The position numbers and the translations under genes are program-made. DNA of 64,000 bases, taken from positions 682,001 through 746,000 of the forward strand of contig NZ_JALKAO010000003.1 in assembly GCF_023015985.1 (NCBI RefSeq), written 5' to 3'. Below, piece after piece: positions 19,355 to 29,270 of the stretch. The notes under the pieces are model-generated. The model was not told where the DNA came from. It searched no databases and saw nothing but the letters and a program-made list of their open reading frames with translations. Within the stretch, counting starts at the first letter, position 1. Every line of letters starts with the position of its first letter. Source of the DNA: Marivita sp. S6314. Its GTDB lineage: Bacteria > Pseudomonadota > Alphaproteobacteria > Rhodobacterales > Rhodobacteraceae.

Positions 19355-20334
19355 TCTGCCGGAACCCTGCGGGTGCGGCCACCGGATGCAGGCACGATCC
19401 AGACCTCGTTCATCGGGTACTGGCTTTCATCCTTGGCCATCAGTTTCTTGATGACCTCGATCTGAAATTCGATCCAGCCCATGCGATGAACCTCACCGGC
19501 TTTGTCCTCGATCTTTTCGTTCAGTTCGCGCAGCTTCCAGAACGGCACAGCCGGGAACGTATGGTGTGCGGTGTGGTACGGCATCTGCCAGCACAGCCAG
19601 CGAAAAAACGCGTTTGTGCGGGTGGACCGGGTGTTTTCGAAAATGTCGTTCTCGTGGCTCAGCCCCAGATGTTCGATGGTGTTCTGCAACTGGTGGATTG
19701 GCTTGGTCAAAACCATCGGGATCAGCCAGAACGTCAGCGCCGCCCAGCTTCCGGTGATCACAGACACCAGTGCGATCAGCGCGTATCCGGCCAGATGCAG
19801 ACGGCTTTCGCGGATGACCTTGGCCTCTTCCTCGGGGCGGATAAACGGCTCCACGATGATCCCCCGCGCCCGACGCACAACGCCGAACACGCGGTTGCGC
19901 CAATAGGTGATCCCGCTCAGCCACAGCAGATAGGACGTCAACGTGTAGGGTTCGCGCACCAGTTCGCCATCGCGCTCCCAATCCTGTGTGTATTGGTGAT
20001 GCGCGAAATGCATGATCTGGTCGAAATCGCGCGGGAAGATCTGAACAAAACCCACGATCCGCCCGAACACTTCGTTCAACGCACGTGTCTTGAACACGGT
20101 TGCATGGCTCAACTCGTGCTGCGCGGCATATAGAAAGTTCAACAGAACACCCAGCGCAAACCCCGTGACCCAGACCCAACCGGTGCCCATCGCCTGCGCA
20201 TGCAGGATCGCCACAAGGCCGATGGCCCCCAGATGGCTGGACATCTGCAGCGCACCATGCAGGTCTGAGCGTTCGGACAAGCTGCGCAATTCCGCAGGGG
20301 TCAACAGCTTTCGGCGCGAAAAACTGGCTTCCAT
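19351..20334 (-). CDS. Membrane fatty acid desaturase/hydroxylase family protein
   Basis: 327-aa integral membrane di-iron enzyme with the three histidine boxes HELSH, HFAHHQYTQD and HTAHH and about four hydrophobic spans. The start is ATG 20334, which has GGAGG 5-6 nt upstream; longer frames (to 20505) run through the promoter region. Family members desaturate or hydroxylate lipids, alkanes or other hydrophobic molecules; the substrate here is unknown. Its 4-nt overlap with the TIM-barrel gene argues that they act on the same compound. Confidence 0.88.
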   Translation of the reverse strand: MEASFSRRKLLTPAELRSLSERSDLHGALQMSSHLGAIGLVAILHAQAMGTGWVWVTGFALGVLLNFLYAAQHELSHATVFKTRALNEVFGRIVGFVQIFPRDFDQIMHFAHHQYTQDWERDGELVREPYTLTSYLLWLSGITYWRNRVFGVVRRARGIIVEPFIRPEEEAKVIRESRLHLAGYALIALVSVITGSWAALTFWLIPMVLTKPIHQLQNTIEHLGLSHENDIFENTRSTRTNAFFRWLCWQMPYHTAHHTFPAVPFWKLRELNEKIEDKAGEVHRMGWIEFQIEVIKKLMAKDESQYPMNEVWIVPASGGRTRRVPAE

Positions 20335-20539
20335 TGGTTCCTCCATGACTGCGTCGCCAAAGAGTGACGACGTTTTGGCGAAAAGAAAAGACCCCGGGGG
20401 CGGCGAAACCCCGAAGCCGAGGGGCAAGACCCGACACCTGCCATCCTCCGCCGAAATCTCTTCGAGGCGTCGAGATGGATTGTGTCCAACCTGACTTCGC
20501 CGCACAATGGCAAAAAATCATCCAGAGGTGAGCAGACCG

Positions 20540-21670
20540 ATGCAGATGAACAGACGAGTTTTTGGCCTGGCGCTTGCCAGCCTCGGGGTTGCCGGGTGTT
20601 CTGGCGGCGTCTCCGGCACCACGTCCACCGCCCGACCAACGGGGTTGCCCGCCGATCTCAGGCCGGTGCCCAACGCACAATACACAGCATGGGTCGCCGC
20701 CTTTCAGGGGCGCGCGGCAGCACAGGGCATTTCGCAAAACACGTTGTCGGCGGCCTTTCGCGGCACCGGGTACCTGCCTGGCGTTGTCAGACGGGATCGC
20801 AACCAGACGGAATTCAAGCGCTCGCTGGAAGACTACTTGTCGATTGCCACATCTGACGAACGCGTCCGCAAGGGCCGCGCGGCCTTTGCACGCCATCAGG
20901 GCACGTTAACTGCGCTGGAACGGCAATACGGCGTCGATGCCCGCATCATCGCCGCCATCTGGGGCTTGGAAAGCTTTTACGGGGAACGGCGCGGTCAGGT
21001 GCCGGTGATCTCGGCCACCTCGACGCTGGCCTTTGACGGGCGGCGCGGCCGGTTCTTTGAACAACAACTGATCGCAGCGCTGCGCATCCTTCAAAACGGC
21101 GATATCCCGGCGTCCCGCATGACCGGAAGCTGGGCGGGCGCCATGGGGCACACCCAGTTCATCCCGACCTCCTACCTGCAATTTGCCGTCGATTTTACTG
21201 GCGACGGGCGGCGCGACATCTGGTCTGACGATCCCAGCGATGCGCTGGCCTCGGCCGCGGCCTACCTTCAGCGCAATGGCTGGACGCGCGGATTGGGATG
21301 GGGGGGCGAATCGCCCACCGGGTCCTTGCAACCCCAGCCGGGCGGGCCGCGCTTTGCCACCACGTCCAATTTCCGGGTGATCAAGCGCTACAACAATTCG
21401 GATGCCTACGCGATCGGCGTTGGCCATCTGGCGGATCGCATCGGCGGGGCAGGGCCCTTGCGCGCGCAATTCCCGCCGGATGCCAATGGCCTGACCAAAA
21501 CGGATCGCATCGCCCTGCAGCAACGGCTCACCGCGCGTGGCTTTGACACGCAAGGCGCGGATGGTGTGATCGGGTCCAACACCGAAACCGCGATCCGGGC
21601 GTATCAGGCCAGCCGGGGACTGCCACAAACCGGCACCCCGTCGCAGGCCTTGTTGCAAGCCTTGCGGTAG
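20540..21670 (+). CDS. Lytic murein transglycosylase, MltB type, with peptidoglycan-binding domain
   Basis: Predicted outer-membrane lipoprotein of 376 aa: MQMNRRVFGLALASLGVAGC gives an acylated Cys20. An SLT_2/MltB catalytic domain (about 40-290) contains IWGLESFYGE with the catalytic glutamate and GAMGHTQFIPTSYLQFA; a PG_binding_1 domain (about 310-376) ends the protein. It cleaves the MurNAc-GlcNAc bond to 1,6-anhydro products. GAGGTGAG lies 8 nt before ATG 20540. The gene is divergent from the desaturase and convergent with mtlK. Confidence 0.93.
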   Translation: MQMNRRVFGLALASLGVAGCSGGVSGTTSTARPTGLPADLRPVPNAQYTAWVAAFQGRAAAQGISQNTLSAAFRGTGYLPGVVRRDRNQTEFKRSLEDYLSIATSDERVRKGRAAFARHQGTLTALERQYGVDARIIAAIWGLESFYGERRGQVPVISATSTLAFDGRRGRFFEQQLIAALRILQNGDIPASRMTGSWAGAMGHTQFIPTSYLQFAVDFTGDGRRDIWSDDPSDALASAAAYLQRNGWTRGLGWGGESPTGSLQPQPGGPRFATTSNFRVIKRYNNSDAYAIGVGHLADRIGGAGPLRAQFPPDANGLTKTDRIALQQRLTARGFDTQGADGVIGSNTETAIRAYQASRGLPQTGTPSQALLQALR

Positions 21671-21673
21671 ACG

Positions 21674-23179
21674 TCACGCGCTCTGGCGGGTGCTTTCGGA
21701 CGGCGCATTGGCATAGCGGCGCAACGTCTTTTCGCAGCCATCGGTCCACAACATTGTAAGCCACCGCGCAAACGCATCCGCAAAGACCGGTTCCTGCGCA
21801 AGCGTGCCATAAAGCCCCGGCTGGTTCAGCCAAGTCTCAGGCGTGCCGCGCGCATCAATTGCGGCGGCGTTCAGCGCGGCCCAATGCGGGTCATTCGGTT
21901 CGATCTGCGTTCCGTCCTCGCGGTCGCCCTGACACATCCGCGCCCACAACGCCTCGACCAGCGCCAACCCTTCGACCGATCCGCCTGCCGTCAACGCGTC
22001 GCGAATGCTGGGCAGGATAAACCCGATATGCCGGGACGATCCGTCAAAGGCGACGCGGCGCGTGGTGTCGACGATTTTGGGATTGGCAAACCGGCGCGAA
22101 ATCAGGTCGATATACGAGTCCGGCGTCCGCCCGGGCACCGGCTTTACATACGGCGCGATCTCTTCGCGCTGCACTTTATTGAACAGCGCATGGATCGCCG
22201 GGTGGTTCATGGCCTCTGAAATCGACGCGATCCCAAGGATTTCGCCCGCATTGGCCAGCACCTGATGCCCGCCATTCAACATCCGGATCTTCATCGCCTC
22301 GTAGTCATGCACATCCGAGGTGAGCGTGGCCCCCACCGTTTCCCACGCGGGACGTCCGGCACAGAAATCATCCTCGATCACCCATTGGCGATAGTTTTCG
22401 TGCGTGACAGGCGCTTTGTCGTCGATCCCCATCGCATGCACGATGGCCAGTTCGGTGGGGCCGGTTGCCGGTACAATGCAATCGACCATGGAGTTCGGGA
22501 ACGTGCAGGTGCTGTCAATCCACTCTGCAAGGTCAGGATCAGACAGGCGCGCCAGCCCGACAACCGTTTGCCGCAGGATACCTCCATTGCCCTGAAGGTT
22601 GTCACAGCTCATGCCGGTAAAGGGGCCCGCCCCGCTGTCACGGCGCAGCTTCAATGCGGCAATCATTGCGCCAAAGGCGGTCTTGGGCGTGCCGGGGTTG
22701 GCCGCGTCATGCACGATATCCGGGTGTGCTGCGTCAAACCCGCCGGTGGTTCCGTTCAGGTAATACCCACCTTCGGTGACGGTCAGCGCGACGATCCGGA
22801 TGGCCGGATCGGCCATCTTGGCAATCAGCGCGTCATTCGCAGGCTGGACCGGCAGATAGTCGATCATTGACCCGGTGACCTCGACCGCGGAATGGGACGG
22901 GTCCAGTTCGATCAGCGTGGTCAGGCAGTCCTGCGCCAACAGCCGGTCGCGCTGCGCGGCATCTGCCGCGCGCACCCCGGCCCCGATGATGGCCCAGTCC
23001 AGCGACAGGCCTTCGTCGAACAAGCGGTGCAGATACCACGCCTGATGCGCCCGATGAAAGTTGCCCAAACCGATATGTACGATTCCGGCGGTCAGCGATG
23101 CCCGATCATAGCGCGGCACACGCACTCCGTCGGGTAGCGCCGACAGGGTGTCATTCGACAATGGGGTCAGCTCATCCAT
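21674..23179 (-). CDS. mtlK: Mannitol 2-dehydrogenase (polyol-specific long-chain dehydrogenase)
   Basis: Oxidises D-mannitol (and often D-arabinitol or sorbitol) to the ketose with NAD+. The 501-aa protein has the N-terminal Rossmann motif GIVHIGLGNFHRAHQ, TVTEGGYY and the polyol-dehydrogenase catalytic signature in MKIRMLNGGHQVLAN (Lys, Asn, His). It overlaps smoS by 13 nt and is the last gene of the polyol operon, as in the Rhodobacter sphaeroides smo-mtlK cluster. D-fructose or D-xylulose produced here would pass to kinases such as XylB. Confidence 0.94.
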   Translation of the reverse strand: MDELTPLSNDTLSALPDGVRVPRYDRASLTAGIVHIGLGNFHRAHQAWYLHRLFDEGLSLDWAIIGAGVRAADAAQRDRLLAQDCLTTLIELDPSHSAVEVTGSMIDYLPVQPANDALIAKMADPAIRIVALTVTEGGYYLNGTTGGFDAAHPDIVHDAANPGTPKTAFGAMIAALKLRRDSGAGPFTGMSCDNLQGNGGILRQTVVGLARLSDPDLAEWIDSTCTFPNSMVDCIVPATGPTELAIVHAMGIDDKAPVTHENYRQWVIEDDFCAGRPAWETVGATLTSDVHDYEAMKIRMLNGGHQVLANAGEILGIASISEAMNHPAIHALFNKVQREEIAPYVKPVPGRTPDSYIDLISRRFANPKIVDTTRRVAFDGSSRHIGFILPSIRDALTAGGSVEGLALVEALWARMCQGDREDGTQIEPNDPHWAALNAAAIDARGTPETWLNQPGLYGTLAQEPVFADAFARWLTMLWTDGCEKTLRRYANAPSESTRQSA

Positions 23180-23936
23180 TGGCCACCATCCACATTATAG
23201 GTTTGCGCGACGACATAGTCGGCGTCGTCACTGGCAAGAAACACGGCCATACCGGTCAGATCATCTGCCGTGCCCATGCGTCCGTAAGGAACACTTGCAC
23301 CAACTTCTTTTTTCTTCTGACCGGGGGCCTTGTTTTCGTATTTTGCAAAGAACGCGTCGACACCATCCCAGTGTTCGCCATCCACCACGCCGGGCGAAAT
23401 CGCGTTCACGTTGATGCCGTGTTCGATCAGGTTCAGACCTGCCGATTGGGTCAGACTGATGATCGCCGCCTTGGTCGCGCAATAGACCGCGACCAGAGGT
23501 TCCCCGCGACGACCCGCCTGGCTCGCCATGTTGATGATGCGGCCCTTGATGCCAGCGTCGATCATGTGTTTGGCCACGGCCTGAAGCGTGAAGAGCGTGC
23601 CCGCGACATTGATGTCAAAGGTGCGGTCAAAATCGGCGCGTGTGATTTCGGTGATCGGGGCAGCGGTAAAGATCGCGGCGTTGTTGATCAGGATGTCGAT
23701 CTGACCCAGCTGTTCGACGGTGGCGGCAACGCCCGCGTCAATGCTGGCCTGATCGGTCACATCCATCTCGACCGCAATCGCGGCATCGCCGATATCCGCC
23801 GCCGTCTGACGCGCGCGGACGATGTCGATATCCGCAATGGCAACCCGCGCACCTTCGTGCACATACCGTTCGGCGAAGGCGCGCCCGATACCACGGGCGG
23901 CCCCTGTGATCAGGGCTGTTTTGCCATCCAGACGTC

Positions 23937-23940
<4 letters not shown>
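23167..23940 (-). CDS. smoS: Sorbitol dehydrogenase SmoS (short-chain dehydrogenase)
   Basis: NAD+-dependent SDR converting D-sorbitol to D-fructose (also galactitol and L-iditol in the Rhodobacter enzyme). The 257-aa sequence has TGAARGIG (13-20), NNAA, and the catalytic S140, Y153 and K157. Long stretches such as [11 protein letters not shown] and [18 protein letters not shown] look nearly identical to the R. sphaeroides SmoS I recall. It overlaps smoK by 4 nt (ATGA) and mtlK by 13 nt. Confidence 0.95.
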
Positions 23941-24941
<1,001 letters not shown>

Positions 24942-24953
24942 GGATCAGGTTCC

Positions 24954-25784
24954 TTATTTCACCGCGCCGAATGTCAGGCCGCGGACAAGTTGCTTTTGGC
25001 TGAACCAGCCAAGGATGAGGATCGGTGCAATGGCCATTGTTGAGGCCGCGCTGAGTTTCGCAAAAAAGAGACCCTCAGGGCTGGAGTAGCTTGCGATAAA
25101 CGCGGTCAATGGCGCTGCGTTGACAGCTGTCAAATTGAGCGTCCAGAAGGCTTCGTTCCACGCAAGGATAAAGTTCAGCAGCATGGTGGAAGCAATACCC
25201 GGGATCGCCATCGGCGTGAGGATATAGAGCACCTCTTCCTTGAGCGTCGCCCCGTCCATCCGTGCCGCTTCGAGGATCTCGACCGGGATTTCGCGGAAGT
25301 AAGTATAGAGCATCCAGACGATGATCGGCAGGTTGATCAGCATCATGACGATAATCAGACCGGCGCGGCTGTCGAGCAACCCAAGCTGAATGAACAGCAG
25401 GTAGATCGGGTAAAGCACGCCCACCGCAGGCAGCATCTTGGTCGACAGCATCCAGAGCAGGATGTCCTTGGTCCGGCGTGAGGGCACAAAGGCCATCGAC
25501 CAGGCCGCAGGAACCGCAACGATCAGGCCAAGGATGGTCGACCCACCCGCGATCAGGATCGAGTTCCAGAGGAAGCGGGCGTAGTTCGACCGCTCCATCA
25601 CGACGCCGTAGTTTTCAAGTGTCCAGTCAAAGCCGAGAAAGATCGGCGGGCTGGCGATGGCCTGTGCTTCGGTCTTGAAGCTCGTCAGGATCGTCCAGAG
25701 GATCGGGAAGAAGATCAGCAATCCAATCGCCCAGGCAAGGCCCGTGTTGATCAGTTTGCGTTGGGATGTAACAGCGCGGGCCAT
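24954..25784 (-). CDS. smoG: Polyol ABC transporter permease SmoG
   Basis: 276-aa inner-membrane permease (MalG/CUT1 type) with about six helices. The EAA loop that docks on the ATPase is EILEAARMDGATLKEEVLYILTP, around residues 180-205. It starts 2 nt after the smoF stop, with no separate strong ribosome site, so translation is probably coupled. It forms the heterodimeric channel with SmoF. Confidence 0.93.
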   Translation of the reverse strand: MARAVTSQRKLINTGLAWAIGLLIFFPILWTILTSFKTEAQAIASPPIFLGFDWTLENYGVVMERSNYARFLWNSILIAGGSTILGLIVAVPAAWSMAFVPSRRTKDILLWMLSTKMLPAVGVLYPIYLLFIQLGLLDSRAGLIIVMMLINLPIIVWMLYTYFREIPVEILEAARMDGATLKEEVLYILTPMAIPGIASTMLLNFILAWNEAFWTLNLTAVNAAPLTAFIASYSSPEGLFFAKLSAASTMAIAPILILGWFSQKQLVRGLTFGAVK

Positions 25785-25786
25785 GA

Positions 25787-26653
25787 TCAGTTATCCAGGT
25801 TCTTGCCGACGATCCGCATCAGGAAGATCGCGACGATGTTTGCGAGGATGATGGCGTAGACACCACCGGCTGAACCAAGTCCGACGTTCTGACTTTCAAG
25901 CACACGCTGGAAGATCAGGTAAGACAGGGTGCGGGTTCCGAATGCACCGCCCGTTGTGACGAAAATCTCGGCAAAGATGGCCAAAAGGAAGATCGTCTGG
26001 ATCAGGATCACGATGGTGATCGCGCGGCTGAGGTGCGGAAGAATGATGTACCAGAACCGTTTCAGGTGCGGCGCGCCGTCCATTTCGGCGGCTTCCAGCT
26101 GTTCGCTGTCCAATGACTGGATCGCGGTCAGCAGGATCAGCGTCGCAAAAGGCAGCCACTGCCAGGACACGATCATGATGATCGACGGCGTTGCAGCGTC
26201 CGAAAGCCAGCTGACAGGTTCAGCGCCGAAAAAGCGCCACAGATGGGCAAAGAGGCCGTTCACCGGATCCATGAACATGTTCTTCCACACAAGCGCCGAA
26301 ACAGTCGGCATCACAAAGAACGGTGCAATCACAAGGATACGGACAACGCCCTGGCCCCACATCGGCTGATCAAGAAGGATCGCCAGAAGAATACCAAGGC
26401 AGACAGTGATGATGAGGACACCAAGCACGATGACCAATGTGGTCTGAACCGCAGGCCAGAAGGCGCTTGATGTGACGAAACGAACGTAATTGTCGAACCC
26501 GGTCCAACCCTGGTCGCCACCGCGAAGGGGCAGGTAGGTGCGGAAAGAGAACCACAATGTCATGATCAGCGGGACCAGCATCCAGCCCAGAAGCAGTACA
26601 ACTGCCGGGGCCATCATCAGTCGGGCCGCAGATCGGGAAGCCTTAGTCGCCAT
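25787..26653 (-). CDS. smoF: Polyol ABC transporter permease SmoF
   Basis: Inner-membrane permease (MalF type) of about 288 aa with six predicted helices and the EAA loop QLEAAEMDGAPHLKRFWYIILP. Two starts compete: ATG 26662, which lies 2 nt after GGAGG, and ATG 26653, better spaced at about 11 nt; I give the latter. A 12-bp hairpin upstream separates it from smoE, a common device for making far more binding protein than permease. Confidence 0.93.
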   Translation of the reverse strand: MATKASRSAARLMMAPAVVLLLGWMLVPLIMTLWFSFRTYLPLRGGDQGWTGFDNYVRFVTSSAFWPAVQTTLVIVLGVLIITVCLGILLAILLDQPMWGQGVVRILVIAPFFVMPTVSALVWKNMFMDPVNGLFAHLWRFFGAEPVSWLSDAATPSIIMIVSWQWLPFATLILLTAIQSLDSEQLEAAEMDGAPHLKRFWYIILPHLSRAITIVILIQTIFLLAIFAEIFVTTGGAFGTRTLSYLIFQRVLESQNVGLGSAGGVYAIILANIVAIFLMRIVGKNLDN

Positions 26654-26737
26654 TTGGGTCATCTCCTCCGTTGACAGACCGCCGGGTTGGCGCTGTCACG
26701 ATACGACATCTTGCGGATTTAGGGGTGGTTTTGGTGT

Positions 26738-26765
26738 CAGAGGGCGGCGGTGTCGCCGCCCTCTG
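26738..26765 (-). promoter_or_regulatory. Intercistronic 12-bp hairpin between smoE and smoF
   Basis: Perfect inverted repeat CAGAGGGCGGCG/CGCCGCCCTCTG with a 4-nt loop, 18 nt after the smoE stop. On the transcribed strand no U run follows, so it is a strong mRNA 3'-end stabiliser or partial terminator rather than a full one. Confidence 0.8.
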
Positions 26766-26782
26766 GCCTGCAAGGCAGGGAA

Positions 26783-28084
26783 TTAACGGTAGCCAGCGGC
26801 TTCCATTGCTTCGTTTGTGATCGCCTGAGCTTTCTCAAGCGCTTCTTCGACGGTCTGCTGACCAGCGTAAGCGGCAGAGAATTCCTGGCTGACTTCTGTC
26901 GCAATACCCGCAAATTCCGGGATCGCTGCGAACTGAATGCCAACGTAAGGCGAAGGCTCTACAGTGGAATTGTTCGGATCAGCCGACAGGATCGAGTCCA
27001 GTGTCATCTGAGCAAACGGAACTTTCTGGTACTCTGGGTTTTCGTAGAGCGATGTACGTGCGCCCGGAGGGACGTTTGCCCAACCTTCGTTGGCTGCAAC
27101 CAGCTCGATGTATTCCTTGGACGTGGCCCACTCGATGAACTGCTTGGCTGCTGCTTCTTTCTGAGTACCTGCCGGGATGGCCAGTGCCCATGCCCAGAGC
27201 CAGTTGGACCGCTTGCCGAGACCATTGTCAGGTGCCAGTGCAAAGCCAACCGAGTCAGCAACAGTCGAGCCGTCGCCGGTCACGAAAGATGCCGCAACTG
27301 TGGCGTCGATCCACATGCCGCACTTGCCCTGGTTGAACAGGTTCAGGTTCTCGTTAAAGCCGTTGGTCGCGTAGCCGGACGGACCGGATTCGTCCATCAT
27401 GCCCTTGAAGAAGTTCAGCGTGTTGGCCCATGCTTCTGTGTCGAACTGGGCGTTCCAGTCCATGTCGAACCAGCGTGCACCGAACGAGTTGGACATCGCT
27501 GTGATGAACGCGCCGCCTTCACCCCAACCAGCTTTGCCGCGCAGGCAGATGCCGTTGATTTCGTTGTCACGGTCGGTCATTGCCGCTGCCGCTTCACGAA
27601 TGAAGTCCCATGTCGGGGCGTCCGGCATTTCCAGACCGGCTTTTTCCATCAGGTCTGTGCGATACATGACCATGGAGCTTTCGCCGTAGAAAGGGGCCGC
27701 ATAGAGCGTGCCGTCGTGGGACAGACCGCCTGCCATCGCGGGCAGAATGTCGTCTACATCGTATTCAGCCGACAGATCGTCCAGCGGAACGAGCCATTCG
27801 TTGGCACCCCAGATCGGCGTTTCGTACATGCCGATTGTCATGATGTCGAAGGACCCACCCTTGGTGGTGATGTCGGTTGTCACGCGCTGACGCAGGACGT
27901 TTTCTTCGAGTGTCACCCACTCCACTTCGTGGCCGGTCTTGGCTGTGAAGTCGTCGGTGTAACCCTGCATACGGATCATATCGCCGTTGTTGACTGTCGC
28001 GATTGTGATCGTTTCGGCATGTGCAGCGGAAGCGGCAATAATTGCGGCGGCGCTCGCCATGCAAAGCGGCGTTCTCAGTGTCAT
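26783..28084 (-). CDS. smoE: Polyol ABC transporter substrate-binding protein SmoE
   Basis: Periplasmic binding protein, 433 aa, family 1 (maltose-binding) fold. A signal peptide ends at AASAAHA-ETITIA. It binds sorbitol, mannitol and related polyols and delivers them to SmoFG. GGGAGGAACC sits before the ATG. Codon use is strongly biased, as in rpsA, fitting high expression. It is the first gene after the operator region and LacI-family gene, and is followed by a stable hairpin. Confidence 0.94.
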   Translation of the reverse strand: MTLRTPLCMASAAAIIAASAAHAETITIATVNNGDMIRMQGYTDDFTAKTGHEVEWVTLEENVLRQRVTTDITTKGGSFDIMTIGMYETPIWGANEWLVPLDDLSAEYDVDDILPAMAGGLSHDGTLYAAPFYGESSMVMYRTDLMEKAGLEMPDAPTWDFIREAAAAMTDRDNEINGICLRGKAGWGEGGAFITAMSNSFGARWFDMDWNAQFDTEAWANTLNFFKGMMDESGPSGYATNGFNENLNLFNQGKCGMWIDATVAASFVTGDGSTVADSVGFALAPDNGLGKRSNWLWAWALAIPAGTQKEAAAKQFIEWATSKEYIELVAANEGWANVPPGARTSLYENPEYQKVPFAQMTLDSILSADPNNSTVEPSPYVGIQFAAIPEFAGIATEVSQEFSAAYAGQQTVEEALEKAQAITNEAMEAAGYR

Positions 28085-28116
28085 CCAGGTTCCTCCCTTA
28101 ATTGGACGCTGGAGAC

Positions 28117-28166
28117 ATCAAACGATTAAACTTTACGCGAGTCAACAAAATTTTTACGCGCGTAAA
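28117..28166 (-). promoter_or_regulatory. smoE promoter with LacI-family operators
   Basis: The perfect palindrome TTTACGCGCGTAAA lies at 28153-28166; a second, imperfect copy (TTTACGCGAGTCAA) is 21 bp away at 28132-28145. On the minus strand the imperfect copy reads TTGACTCGCGTAAA, so its outer half is the -35 box TTGACT (28145-28140); 17 nt further is TTTGAT (28122-28117), a fair -10. Occupancy by the adjacent regulator would block RNA polymerase. The same palindrome precedes xylB. Confidence 0.8.
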
Positions 28167-28178
28167 GTTTTGTCAGAT

Positions 28179-29210
28179 TCAGGCCGACATGCGCAGGATA
28201 AGTCGTGCAGGATAAAGGGTTTCTGCGCGATCCGGTAAATGCCCGCCATTTTCGATCACCGTGAACAATGTCTCGACGCTGTGATTCGAAACCGCGTCGT
28301 AATCATGCGCAACGGTGGTCAGGGACGGGCTGGTGTAGCGCGAAAACGGATGTCCGTCATGGCCCGCAACGCGCAGGTCACAGCCCCCGGTTTTGCCGAC
28401 GCGGACGCCACATTCATAACAGGCCGCCAGAAACCCGATGGCCAGTCGATCGTTGCTGCACAGAACGGTGTCCGTCGGCAAGGCGCGCCGCGTCAGCAGG
28501 TCCAGCCCCGCCTGATACCCGATTTCTTCGAACCCCCAACCCTCGCCCGGAACGCTCAGAACCTCCGGCTCAAGATCGAGCGCCTCCATCGAGGCCAGGT
28601 AAGCCCGGCGACGCTTGTGCGCGTTCGGGTTGGCCGGATTGGCCATTTCCAGAAAACAGGGCGGCTCGCCGGTAGAATGCAGGTACTGCACACTCTGCGA
28701 CACGAAGCTGAAATTGTCTGACCCGACAAAAGCTTCGCCCAGCCCTTCCAGATTGCTGTCAAACAGCACCGTCGGCACATCCGCGCAGAACGCTTCGATA
28801 TAGGACCGGTCCGAATTGCGCCCCAGGGGGGCCATCAGAACACCCGCAGGCTTTTGTGACCGCAGCGTATCCAGGATGTCCTTTTCCTGGTTGCGATCCC
28901 CGTGCGAGCTGAACAGCACAGGCGAATACCCGGCATCAATCACCCGTCGTTCAAGGTTGCGCGCGATCTCGGCAAAGAACGGATCGGCCAGATAAGGCAC
29001 GATCACACCGATATTCTTGGTCATGCGGCGGTTCTGGTTCACCGCATAGATGTTGGGCCGGTAGTCGTGTTTCGACAGCGCTTCCTCGATCCGGTTGCGC
29101 GTCGAGGGCCGCACGCTTTCGGGATCGTGGAAATATTTCGACAATGTCGGACGCGAGATGCCGCTCAATGCGGCAAACTCTTCCATATTCCTGACCTTCT
29201 GCGCGTCCAT
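28179..29210 (-). CDS. LacI-family regulator of the polyol operon
   Basis: 343-aa transcription factor: helix-turn-helix KVRNMEEFAALSGISRPTLSKYF at the N-terminus, hinge, then a periplasmic-binding-protein-like sensor domain (from IGVIVPYLADPFFAEIARNLE). It is expected to bind TTTACGCGCGTAAA at the smoE and xylB promoters and release it on binding a polyol or pathway product. I start it at ATG 29210, close to the helix-turn-helix; an in-frame ATG at 29240 would add 10 residues. It follows xylB by 60 nt and precedes smoE, so it is probably autoregulated through the xylB promoter. Confidence 0.9.
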   Translation of the reverse strand: MDAQKVRNMEEFAALSGISRPTLSKYFHDPESVRPSTRNRIEEALSKHDYRPNIYAVNQNRRMTKNIGVIVPYLADPFFAEIARNLERRVIDAGYSPVLFSSHGDRNQEKDILDTLRSQKPAGVLMAPLGRNSDRSYIEAFCADVPTVLFDSNLEGLGEAFVGSDNFSFVSQSVQYLHSTGEPPCFLEMANPANPNAHKRRRAYLASMEALDLEPEVLSVPGEGWGFEEIGYQAGLDLLTRRALPTDTVLCSNDRLAIGFLAACYECGVRVGKTGGCDLRVAGHDGHPFSRYTSPSLTTVAHDYDAVSNHSVETLFTVIENGGHLPDRAETLYPARLILRMSA

Positions 29211-29270
29211 GTCGTGTCTTTCTGTCCGTTTCCCTACCATATCGTAAACTGTGCACCCGGTTCCAACCCG

